Source: TMED14 sp965657195
GTDB taxonomy: Bacteria > Bacteroidota > Bacteroidia > Flavobacteriales > Schleiferiaceae
Assembly: GCA_965657195.1 (NCBI GenBank)
Contig: CBFHNK010000034.1
Location: 1-17,525, forward strand
Length of the DNA stretch: 17,525 nucleotides
Direction of reading: 5' to 3'
Both the position numbers and the translations under genes were made by a program. Below, in pieces: positions 7,576 to 14,260 of this stretch. Under the pieces are notes generated by a model. The model saw nothing but the letters and a program-made list of their open reading frames with translations. It had not been told where the DNA came from and made no database searches. Numbering within the stretch: the stretch's first letter is position 1; each line of letters opens with the position of its first letter.

Positions 7576-8085
7576 ATGAAGTACGCACTGATTGCCGCGG
7601 CCGCGTTGCTGGCCGCTTGTTCCGCACCTGAAACCCAAGAATCCACGGCTGGCGCCGAACCCACGCACGGAACCTACCTCAAGGACTCCTATGCGGAGGT
7701 TCCGCTCGACCAGTACTTGCGCATCAAGGACGCGTTGGTCTCTTCGGACCCCGCTGAAGCCCAAGCCGCCGCCAAGCACTTGGATTCGCTTTGGACGACC
7801 AACAGCCCGGGCGACCAACTCCTGTCGTCGGTGCGTCAAATTGCTTCGACCTCAGACCTCGCAGCGCAGCGCGAAGCCTTCTACAGCCTCACCCAAGCCT
7901 ACCTGGTCTCACTTGAATCCAAGCCCGGCGAAGACACCCTTTACCTGCAGTTCTGCCCAATGGCCTTTGACTTCGAGGGCGCGACGTGGATTAGCCGCGA
8001 AAAAGTGGTCATGAACCCCTACTTCGGAGACGAAATGCTCAACTGCGGTGTGGTGCGCAAGCCCATCGTGGGGGGCTCCAACTAA
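7576..8085 (+). CDS. DUF3347 domain lipoprotein
   Basis: 169 aa. MKYALIAAAALLAAC is a lipoprotein signal with lipobox LAAC (Cys15), so the product should be membrane-anchored on the periplasmic side. Residues about 40-160 match DUF3347, found alone or at the C-terminus of CusB-like efflux adaptors: YLRIKDALVSSD, then QFCPMAFDFEGATW (Cys127, Met129), and the hallmark NPYFGDEMLNCG (147-158, with Met154 and Cys157). The Cys/Met pairs suggest binding of a soft metal such as copper (known family idea; not proven here). It follows the peptidase by 16 bp but has its own -7 box. With the HMA-MauE protein this is the second likely copper-related protein in the window. Confidence 0.85.
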   Translation: MKYALIAAAALLAACSAPETQESTAGAEPTHGTYLKDSYAEVPLDQYLRIKDALVSSDPAEAQAAAKHLDSLWTTNSPGDQLLSSVRQIASTSDLAAQREAFYSLTQAYLVSLESKPGEDTLYLQFCPMAFDFEGATWISREKVVMNPYFGDEMLNCGVVRKPIVGGSN

Positions 8086-8129
8086 GGATTAAGTTTTCCA
8101 CAGCCCTCGGGCAGGTCAGCCAATCGCGC

Positions 8130-8137
8130 TACCTTCG
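8130..8137 (+). promoter_or_regulatory. -7 box for parA
   Basis: TACCTTCG (TAnnTTTG with one T to C) ends 5 nt before GTG 8143. The same spelling, TACCTTCG, stands 4 nt before the hutI ATG. It supports a leaderless start at the GTG. Confidence 0.45.
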
Positions 8138-8142
8138 CCGTC

Positions 8143-8919
8143 GTGGGAAAAATCATTGCCGTAGCAAACCAAAAAGGCGGAGTCGGAAAGACCACCACCG
8201 CAGTCAACCTAGCCAGCGCCCTTGGAGTCCTTGAGCAGCGCGTGCTGCTGATTGATGCCGATCCGCAGGCGAACGCCACTTCGGCGTTGGGCTACGATCC
8301 GTCCGAACCCAAAACGGGTACCTACCACGTTCTTGAGCACACTGCCACTCCGGCCGAGGCCATCATGGATGGGCGCAACCCCAACCTCATGCTGATGCCG
8401 GCGCACCTTGACTTGGTGGCTGCAGAACTTGAATTGGTCGACAAGCCCCGCCGCGAATACATGCTCCAGACGGCGTTGGCCGATATCAAAAATGACTACG
8501 ACTACGTGATCATTGACTGCGCTCCTTCGCTGGGTCTGGTGACGCTCAACGCGCTCACGGCCGCCGACTCTTTGATTATTCCGATCCAGTGCGAGTACTT
8601 TGCCCTCGAGGGCCTTGGGAAACTCTTGAACACCGTGCGCTCGGTGCAGAACCTGCAAAATCCGAAACTGCAAATCGAAGGAATGCTCTTGACGATGTAC
8701 GATTCGCGCCTTCGCCTGAGCAACCAGGTTGTGGACGAGGTTCGCCAGCACTTTCAGCAGCTCGTATTTGACACCGTGATTTCGCGCAACGTACGCCTGA
8801 GCGAGGCTCCCTCATTCGGTGAGCCCATCATGGTCTACGACGCCGCATCGACCGGAGCCGAGAACTACCTCAACCTCGCCCGCGAACTTTTGGCACGAAA
8901 TGCGCAGGTAGGCGCCTAA
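8143..8919 (+). CDS. parA: ParA/Soj-type chromosome partitioning ATPase
   Basis: 258 aa, a deviant Walker-A ATPase of the small chromosomal Soj type without an N-terminal DNA-binding HTH. KGGVGKTTTAVNLA (from Lys11, signature Lys11 and Lys16) is the P-loop, LIDADPQANATSALG the A' motif, and YVIIDCAPSLG the Walker B. ATP-dependent dimers bind DNA nonspecifically and move ParB-parS complexes to segregate origins. GTG 8143 is chosen because it starts the conserved MGKIIAVANQKGG and is preceded by a -7 box. parB normally lies directly downstream, but here a SurA-like gene follows after 27 bp and none of the window encodes a ParB. Orphan MinD-like functions are a less likely alternative, since the sequence is typical ParA. 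Confidence 0.93.
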   Translation: MGKIIAVANQKGGVGKTTTAVNLASALGVLEQRVLLIDADPQANATSALGYDPSEPKTGTYHVLEHTATPAEAIMDGRNPNLMLMPAHLDLVAAELELVDKPRREYMLQTALADIKNDYDYVIIDCAPSLGLVTLNALTAADSLIIPIQCEYFALEGLGKLLNTVRSVQNLQNPKLQIEGMLLTMYDSRLRLSNQVVDEVRQHFQQLVFDTVISRNVRLSEAPSFGEPIMVYDAASTGAENYLNLARELLARNAQVGA

Positions 8920-8933
8920 CACCTCTCATTCCG

Positions 8934-8941
8934 TATGTTTG
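8934..8941 (+). promoter_or_regulatory. -7 box that decides the surA start
   Basis: TATGTTTG is an exact TAnnTTTG match and ends 5 nt before ATG 8947. An in-frame ATG at 8935 lies inside this box, so it would not be in the transcript; this argues for ATG 8947. Confidence 0.5.
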
Positions 8942-8946
8942 CCGCT

Positions 8947-10269
8947 ATGCTCCTACCCCAACGCTTTACGACTGCCCTTGCCCTTTTCTTCGGAACCGCA
9001 ACCTTAGCGCTCGCCCAACCCGTGCTTGCCGACGGTGTCGTCGCCGTGGTGGGCAACGAGATCATTTTGCAGTCCGACGTGAGCATCATGAAAGAAACTT
9101 TGAAGCGCGAGGGCCAAGACCGCAGCGAGTGCGAAGTGCTTAATGAACTCATTCTCGAAAAACTCCTGGTGCACCATGCGGCCATTGACTCCGTAGTCGT
9201 CGACGATGCCGAAATCGACGACAACATCTCGCGCCGCCTCGAGCAGCTCATCGCTCAAATCGGCAGCGAGCGCCGCCTTACGGAATACTACAAAAAGTCG
9301 GTGGTCGAGATCAAAGAAGAAATGCGCCCCCTCATGCGCAACCAGCTCACGGCCCAGCGCATGCAGTCCACCATCACTGAAAACGTGAAGGTCACTCCGG
9401 TCGAAGTCGAGAACGTCATTAAAGCAATGCCCCTCGATTCCCTACCTCTGATCGGAACCGAAGTTGAGCTCGCTCAAATCATCATCAACCCCAAGGTCAG
9501 TGCAAAATCTGAGCAGGAAGCGATTGAGCGCCTTGATCAGCTTCGTACCCGAATTTTGAACGGGTCAAGTTTTGCCACCATGGCCATCCTCTACTCCGAA
9601 GATCCCGGGTCCAACCGCAACGGCGGCGAGTACAAAGGCATCAAGCGCGGGCAATTCGTAACCGAATTCGACGCGGTGTCGTACAATCTTGAGGTGGGCG
9701 AAATTTCAAAGCCGTTTAAAACGGAATTCGGATACCACATCGTCCAACTCCAGGCTAAACGCGGCGAAGAGCTCGACCTGCGCCACATCTTGGTCAAACC
9801 CAAGCTGGAGCAAAAAGACCTTGACATTGCGCAGGGTCGTTTGGACAGCATCCGGACCGCCATCAAGGCGGGTACACTCAGCTTTGAAGCGGCGGCTGAA
9901 CGCTTTTCAGAAGACGAAGAGACCAAGCTCAACGGCGGAATCATGCTGAACCCCAACACCATGGACGTGACGTTCAACCTGGATCAGCTCGACCGCGGAA
10001 TCTTTTACGCCATTCAAAATCTTGAAGTAAACGAACTGAGTGAGGCCTCGCTTGTGCGCGACCCACAGGGCAAAGAGTACTTTCGACTCATTCACCTGCG
10101 CAATAAAATTGATCCGCACCGAGCCAACCTCAAGCAGGATTTGGCACTACTCAAGCAGTACGTCGAGAACCAGCGCCGCCAGCAGACCATGGACGCATGG
10201 GTGGCCCGCAAGAAGGCTGAAACAGCGCTGAAGGTGAACGGTTCCTACGTGGACTGCACAGGCATTTGA
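8947..10269 (+). CDS. surA: SurA-like periplasmic peptidyl-prolyl isomerase/chaperone
   Basis: 440 aa. A signal peptide (MLLPQRFTTALALFFGTATL, cleavage probably after LAQP or VLA) precedes a SurA N-terminal chaperone domain beginning DGVVAVVGNEIILQSDV. Two parvulin (rotamase) domains follow, about residues 173-277 (with FATMAILYSEDPGS and FGYHIVQL) and 276-385 (RHILVKPK, FEAAAERFSEDEET, LNGGIM). The order is that of SurA, which escorts unfolded outer-membrane proteins across the periplasm; length is near the 428 aa of E. coli. ATG 8947 is preferred to 8935 because of the -7 box. Many Bacteroidota have several such proteins, so the symbol denotes type rather than proven orthology. Its TGA overlaps the rplS -33 element. 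Confidence 0.9.
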   Translation: MLLPQRFTTALALFFGTATLALAQPVLADGVVAVVGNEIILQSDVSIMKETLKREGQDRSECEVLNELILEKLLVHHAAIDSVVVDDAEIDDNISRRLEQLIAQIGSERRLTEYYKKSVVEIKEEMRPLMRNQLTAQRMQSTITENVKVTPVEVENVIKAMPLDSLPLIGTEVELAQIIINPKVSAKSEQEAIERLDQLRTRILNGSSFATMAILYSEDPGSNRNGGEYKGIKRGQFVTEFDAVSYNLEVGEISKPFKTEFGYHIVQLQAKRGEELDLRHILVKPKLEQKDLDIAQGRLDSIRTAIKAGTLSFEAAAERFSEDEETKLNGGIMLNPNTMDVTFNLDQLDRGIFYAIQNLEVNELSEASLVRDPQGKEYFRLIHLRNKIDPHRANLKQDLALLKQYVENQRRQQTMDAWVARKKAETALKVNGSYVDCTGI

Positions 10270-10294
10270 GAAAAAGGTTTTTTTACTACCTTTG
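10265..10294 (+). promoter_or_regulatory. Complete Bacteroidota promoter for rplS
   Basis: TTTG (10265-10268), 18 bp, then TACCTTTG (10287-10294): the best full -33/-7 match in the window. The -33 element overlaps the surA stop codon. Transcription should begin near 10298-10301, giving a leader of about 90 nt. Confidence 0.7.
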
Positions 10295-10302
10295 CCGCCC
10301 CT

Positions 10303-10385
10303 AGAGGAACTACGCCAACGGGGATTTTGCAAACCCAACCTCTGTTTCAAAGTGAAGCACGTTGCAGTTTGAACGTTTAAAACTG
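10303..10385 (+). promoter_or_regulatory. Structured 5' leader of rplS
   Basis: Three pairings are visible in the 121-bp gap before rplS. AGAGG (10303-10307) pairs with CCTCT (10339-10343). Inside it, GGG-a-TTT pairs with AAACCC around a TGC loop (10321-10336). CAGTTT (10365-10370) pairs with AAACTG (10380-10385) six bases before the ATG. They could form a regulatory leader for L19, possibly autogenous, but no known leader class is recognised. Confidence 0.35.
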
Positions 10386-10390
10386 ATCCC

Positions 10391-10738
10391 ATGGACCTGA
10401 TTAAGTACGTCCAAGAGACTTACATCGCCAAGAAGGACTTCCCTGCGTTCAAAGCAGGAGACACCATCACGGTGTACTACAAAATTGTTGAAGGTGAAAA
10501 GACGCGTACGCAGTTCTTTCGCGGCGACGTGATCCAGCGCGTAGGCGCCGGTGCGACCGAAACCTTCACCATCCGCAAAATGTCTGGCGCCGTAGGCGTT
10601 GAGCGCATTTTCCCGGTGAACATGCCAAACCTCGAGAAAATCGAAGTTAACAAGACCGGTAAGGTTCGTCGTGCACGCATCTTCTACCAGCGCGAGCGTA
10701 CTGGTAAGAGCGCACGCATCAAGGAGCGCCGTCACTAA
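10391..10738 (+). CDS. rplS: 50S ribosomal protein L19
   Basis: 115 aa, full length (family about 115-120). L19 sits at the 30S-50S interface of the large subunit. Recognisable stretches: DFPAFKAGDTITVYYKI, the FFRGDVIQR strand, ETFTIRKMSGAVGVERIFP and the basic C-terminus VRRARIFYQRERTGKSARI. It is alone here, not in the rpsP-rimM-trmD-rplS operon of Proteobacteria, which is usual for Bacteroidota. A strong promoter, a leader of about 90 nt and a strong terminator make it a monocistronic unit. No Shine-Dalgarno is seen before the ATG; the upstream is A/T-rich. Confidence 0.98.
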   Translation: MDLIKYVQETYIAKKDFPAFKAGDTITVYYKIVEGEKTRTQFFRGDVIQRVGAGATETFTIRKMSGAVGVERIFPVNMPNLEKIEVNKTGKVRRARIFYQRERTGKSARIKERRH

Positions 10739-10758
10739 GCCGACGCCCCGTACCCATC

Positions 10759-10793
10759 AAAAACCGTTCGCGATTCGCGAGCGGTTTTTTTTT
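10759..10793. terminator. Rho-independent bidirectional terminator (rplS / OmpA gene)
   Basis: A 14-bp stem: 10759-10772 pairs with 10776-10789 around the loop ATT, with a single G-U pair. It is followed by a run of nine T on the plus strand (10785-10793); the matching A-run makes it usable from the minus strand. It lies between the convergent rplS and OmpA-family genes. Confidence 0.9.
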
Positions 10794-10832
10794 GCGTCCT
10801 AGTGAGTGGGTATCTGGCCGTGCGCGCAGCGG

Positions 10833-12758
10833 CTACGGCAAGATTTCGAAGGCCGTTCGACGGTTGCGCGCGCGACCTTCCTCGGTTTGGTTGCTTGCCA
10901 CTGGCCGCGCCGCACCGTATCCCTTGGCGGTTAGGCGGGCACGATCTACTCCGAGCTGAACCAAGTGACTGAGGACCTGCTGTGCGCGCTGCTGCGACAG
11001 CGCCAAGTTGGCGGATGCGGCCCCGACATTGTCGGTATGCCCCTGGATTTCAATGCGAAACTCCGGATGGCGTTGTAGGTAGCGCGCGAAGCCCTCAAGG
11101 GCGAGTCGGTCCTCGGGGCTGAGTTCGGAACTGGCGGTGCGAAAGAGAATGCTTCTAAGGGCAAATTCGGTTCCGGGAGCCGCCTTGCGGGCCGTCAATG
11201 CTGGGATCTCTTCGTCCTCGGTGTATTTTTCAAGGCGCAAGGCCGTATATCCAAGCTCAGGGTGCTCAAGTTCAAGTACGCTCGAGGCAAGGTCTTCGCG
11301 GGCGATTACGGCGGTGAAGCTTCGGCTCGTGGCATCCACCACCACCGACTGGCTGGACTTGGTTTTGAGGTTTTCGATGCGGATTTGGGTGGGCCGCCCG
11401 TCCTCGGGAAGGTCGCCGTCTACGGTTCCGCGCACAAAAGCCACCTGACGTCCTGCAGCTTGGTTCGGAAGCGCAAAGCGCATCAGGTCGTAGCCACTCC
11501 CCTCGCGGCGCTGACTGAAGTAGCCTAAGGGTTCGTTGGCGTGCACTCCGAATCCGAGCTCATCTTCTTCAGTGTTGATTGGATAGCCCAAGTTAATCGG
11601 CTGCATGAGCGCGGTCCAGTTCGTGTAGAACACGTCGAGCCCGCCCATTCCTGGGTGGCCGTCACTTGAAAAGAATAGGGTCCGGCCGTCGGCGTGCAAA
11701 AACGGCGATTTTTCGTCTCCGTCGGTATTGATGGCGGAACCGAGGTTTTCAGGTTCCGTCCAGGATCCGTCGGGGTTTCGCTGGGTAGTCCAGAGGTCGA
11801 GTCCGCCACGTCCTCCCGGACGGTCGCTCGAAAAGATAATGCGGTCGCCGTTGGCCGAGAGCGCACCTTGGGATTCCCAGTGGGTCGGCGTGGACGCTTC
11901 GTCAAGGCGGCGCAACGTCGACCACTCGCCCAGTTCGCGGTGCGCTAGAAAGAGGTCGCAGTTGCGGTAGCCGTTGGCGTCCGGCACACAGACCGTGACC
12001 ACCATCCATTGGTCGTCGGCACTTACCGAGGGGCCTCCTTCGTTCATCCCCGAATTGAAGGGGTATTCCAGCGGGCGGACGTCAACACCCTGTTCGGTCG
12101 GAATTCCTTCGCACAAGGCTTCTTCGAGGTAGGTCCGGGCTGCCGGGCCGCTTTTGCGGTCCACTACGCTCCGGCGGCGCGTGAGGTACCATTTGCTTCC
12201 GTCAGGGCTGCGCACCGCCAAAAATTCGTCTGCCGGAGTCGACAGGCCCTCGATGGGCTCGGGGTTGAACGGAACCGGGTTAGCCCGCAGCGAGTCTTCA
12301 AGTTCGAAGCGGCGAAGCCAACGCCGGGCCTCTGGCCCCGCGTTAGGCGAGGCCCAGTACCGCTGGGCCTCGGCGCGCCTTCCTTGGCCCGCGTGAAGTG
12401 CACCAATCCGAAAGGCCAGGTCGCTCAGGTAGTCGGGGCAGACCGCGAAGACCTTCTCGTAGAGGGCCAGGGCGGCGCGGTCTTCGCCTACAAGCAGGGC
12501 GAGTTCCGCATCGAGGTACCAACCGTGGATCGATTCGGGTTCCTTGCGGCGAATGCTCGACATGTATACTTGTGCCATCGGGCGATCGCCTTTGGCCAAG
12601 GCTGCTTCGGCTTTAAGGACTTGGGCAGACGGGGATCCGGCTTTGTCGCAATCACCCAGCTGTACCTGGGCCTCACTCGAAATGGTAAGAAGCAAGCAGC
12701 CAGCAACAACTAACGCAAATCTGGTTGCTTGTTTCTGGCTTCTGGCTTCATACTTCAT
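10833..12758 (-). CDS. OmpA-family protein with TPR, PD40 propeller and CRD-like domains (PorE-like architecture)
   Basis: 641 aa. N-terminal export signal MKYEARSQKQATRFALVVAG, cleaved probably near SSEA; VAGC (Cys21) could alternatively be a lipobox, though the preceding hydrophobic stretch is short. Residues about 40-165 hold TPR-like helices. About 175-450 are PD40/WD40-like blades (ALSANGDRIIFSSDRPGG, ADGRTLFFSSDGHPGMGG). About 460-510 resemble a carboxypeptidase-D regulatory fold. The C-terminus from about 530 is a peptidoglycan-binding OmpA domain, with IQGHTDNVGAASANLALSQQ and the RARNRR stretch. The same order occurs in PorE of the type IX secretion system, but Bacteroidota have many such paralogues, so T9SS involvement is only possible. 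ATG 12758 is chosen since it starts the signal peptide; the open frame further upstream is repeat sequence and the end of gltP. Confidence 0.88.
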   Translation of the reverse strand: MKYEARSQKQATRFALVVAGCLLLTISSEAQVQLGDCDKAGSPSAQVLKAEAALAKGDRPMAQVYMSSIRRKEPESIHGWYLDAELALLVGEDRAALALYEKVFAVCPDYLSDLAFRIGALHAGQGRRAEAQRYWASPNAGPEARRWLRRFELEDSLRANPVPFNPEPIEGLSTPADEFLAVRSPDGSKWYLTRRRSVVDRKSGPAARTYLEEALCEGIPTEQGVDVRPLEYPFNSGMNEGGPSVSADDQWMVVTVCVPDANGYRNCDLFLAHRELGEWSTLRRLDEASTPTHWESQGALSANGDRIIFSSDRPGGRGGLDLWTTQRNPDGSWTEPENLGSAINTDGDEKSPFLHADGRTLFFSSDGHPGMGGLDVFYTNWTALMQPINLGYPINTEEDELGFGVHANEPLGYFSQRREGSGYDLMRFALPNQAAGRQVAFVRGTVDGDLPEDGRPTQIRIENLKTKSSQSVVVDATSRSFTAVIAREDLASSVLELEHPELGYTALRLEKYTEDEEIPALTARKAAPGTEFALRSILFRTASSELSPEDRLALEGFARYLQRHPEFRIEIQGHTDNVGAASANLALSQQRAQQVLSHLVQLGVDRARLTAKGYGAARPVASNQTEEGRARNRRTAFEILP

Positions 12759-12865
12759 GGGAAACTGACCAATAAACCTTCGACCGGCAACCAGAAACAA
12801 GTAACTAGCCACCCGCAACCGCCAGCCTTCAGCTGGCAACCAGATACTAGAAACAGGTGACCTCC
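12690..12865. repeat. Degenerate short-repeat cluster with a long inverted pair around the OmpA-gene start
   Basis: Words such as CCAGAAACAAG, CAACCAGA, TTCTGGCTTCTGGCTT and ACTAGAAAC recur in both orientations. CTTGTTTCTGG (12728-12738) and CCAGAAACAAG (12791-12801) are a perfect 11-bp inverted repeat, extendable to 14 of 16, with the OmpA ATG (12756-12758) in the 52-nt loop. GCCAGC/GCTGGC (12821-12837) makes a second small hairpin. Part of the cluster encodes the first ~14 signal-peptide residues. The 119-bp gap to gltP holds nothing else recognisable. Confidence 0.5.
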
Positions 12866-12877
12866 GACCAGTGGCCA

Positions 12878-14260
12878 TTACTCGGCTCCGCGCCATTGGT
12901 TTTCGCTCGCGGCTACGTTCATGGCTACGGCTGCGTCACTTGAGACATTGATGACGGTGCGCGCCATATCCAAGAGGCGGTCTACGGGGAAAATCAGGGC
13001 GATCCAGGCCGGATTGAGTCCGACCGAATCCAAGACCATGATGAGCATGATCAGGCCTGCTGAGGGGATGGCGGCGGCTCCGACCGAGGCCGCGACCGCG
13101 GTAAGCACAATGGTGGCTTGCTGGGCAAGCGACAGGTCGATCAGGTGAAACTGGGCGAGAAACACCACGGCTACGGCTTGGTAGAGGCTGGTTCCGTCCA
13201 TGTTGATGGTGGCTCCGATCGGCAGGGTGAACTGGCTGACCTCCTCTTCGACCTTGAGGTTGTCGTGGACGCATTCGAGGGTCACCGGAAGGGTCGCAGC
13301 AGAAGATGAGGTGCTGAATGCCAGGAGTTGGGCGGGACGCATTCCGCTGAAAAAGAAGCGAAACGTGCGCATCCACGACCAGCCGAAGCGACGGGTCGAC
13401 CACCAGGCGATGGTCGGGTAGACGGTGAACAAGATGAGGGCAAGGCCGGCAAGGACGGTAAGCATGTAGGTTCCATAGGTCTGAATCAAACTTGGGAGGC
13501 GGGCCGGATCGTCGCCGGTGAGCTGGGTTAAGGTTCCGGCCATCAGGGCAAAGACGAAGAATGGCGCGGCCTGCATGACGACGACGACCATGTGTACGAA
13601 CACGGCAGAAAGCTGGCCCATGAGCGGACGAACGCGGTCGGTGTGCTCTCGTGGCATCAGCACAAGGACGACGCCAAAGAAGATGGCAAACACGATGATT
13701 TGCAGCATGCTTCCCGCGCTAAGCGCTTCAAACACGTTACTCGGAACCATTTCAGTCAAAAAGGCCAAGGGACCGCGGTCGCCGGACTGCACCGTTTCGA
13801 TTTTGGCTGCGAGCGACGCATCCATTGCTTCGACGTTGTCGGCAGCTGTGGCATCTGTCAACCACTGGCCGTCGGGGCTGGGTTTACCTGTGGCCTTGAG
13901 CCAGGCCTCGAATCCGCGACGGTTTTCCATGCGCTGGGCGTGGTCCGCAGTATTGCCCGGCTGAATAAGGTTTACTACCATGAGGCCAGTGAGGATCGCG
14001 GCGAGTGTCGTAATCAGGTAGAGTCCGAGGGCCTTTCCGCCAATCCGACCAAGTGCTTTGGGGTCGCCCAACTGCCCCACTCCGTCGATGATGCTGAAGA
14101 GCACCAGCGGAACTGCAATCAACTTGAGCGCATTGATGAACAGGGTTCCAAATGGCGCAATCCAGTCGGCGGTGAACTGTGCTCCGCCCGCAAATGCGCT
14201 GGCGACGGCCCACACGAGACCCGCGCCCATTCCGAGCAGAATTTTGTGGTGAAGTTTCAT
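12878..14260 (-). CDS. gltP: Dicarboxylate/amino acid:cation symporter (acidic amino-acid type)
   Basis: 460 aa, DAACS (SLC1-like) family, inner membrane. Hairpin 1 carries the Ser-rich motif STSSSAATLP (316-325) and TM7 carries NMDGT (353-357), both at the Na+/substrate site. In the last helix, DMARTVIN gives Asp431, Arg434, Thr435 and Asn438; the Arg equivalent in GltPh binds the side-chain carboxylate, so glutamate/aspartate is the predicted substrate, driven by Na+ or H+. The loop between TM3 and TM4 (about 101-170) is clearly longer than in archaeal homologues. Its ATG overlaps the chorismate synthase TGA (ATGA), so it is translated in the same operon. The symbol marks the family; DctA-like use for C4-dicarboxylates is less likely. 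Confidence 0.88.
   Translation of the reverse strand: MKLHHKILLGMGAGLVWAVASAFAGGAQFTADWIAPFGTLFINALKLIAVPLVLFSIIDGVGQLGDPKALGRIGGKALGLYLITTLAAILTGLMVVNLIQPGNTADHAQRMENRRGFEAWLKATGKPSPDGQWLTDATAADNVEAMDASLAAKIETVQSGDRGPLAFLTEMVPSNVFEALSAGSMLQIIVFAIFFGVVLVLMPREHTDRVRPLMGQLSAVFVHMVVVVMQAAPFFVFALMAGTLTQLTGDDPARLPSLIQTYGTYMLTVLAGLALILFTVYPTIAWWSTRRFGWSWMRTFRFFFSGMRPAQLLAFSTSSSAATLPVTLECVHDNLKVEEEVSQFTLPIGATINMDGTSLYQAVAVVFLAQFHLIDLSLAQQATIVLTAVAASVGAAAIPSAGLIMLIMVLDSVGLNPAWIALIFPVDRLLDMARTVINVSSDAAVAMNVAASENQWRGAE

Noticed and set aside
8935..8946. ATG 8935 as the surA start
   Set aside because: It lies inside the TATGTTTG -7 box; ATG 8947 gives a standard signal peptide.
12759..12896. 46-residue N-terminal extension of the OmpA-family protein
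   Set aside because: It would be encoded by repeat sequence and the end of gltP and would bury the signal peptide.
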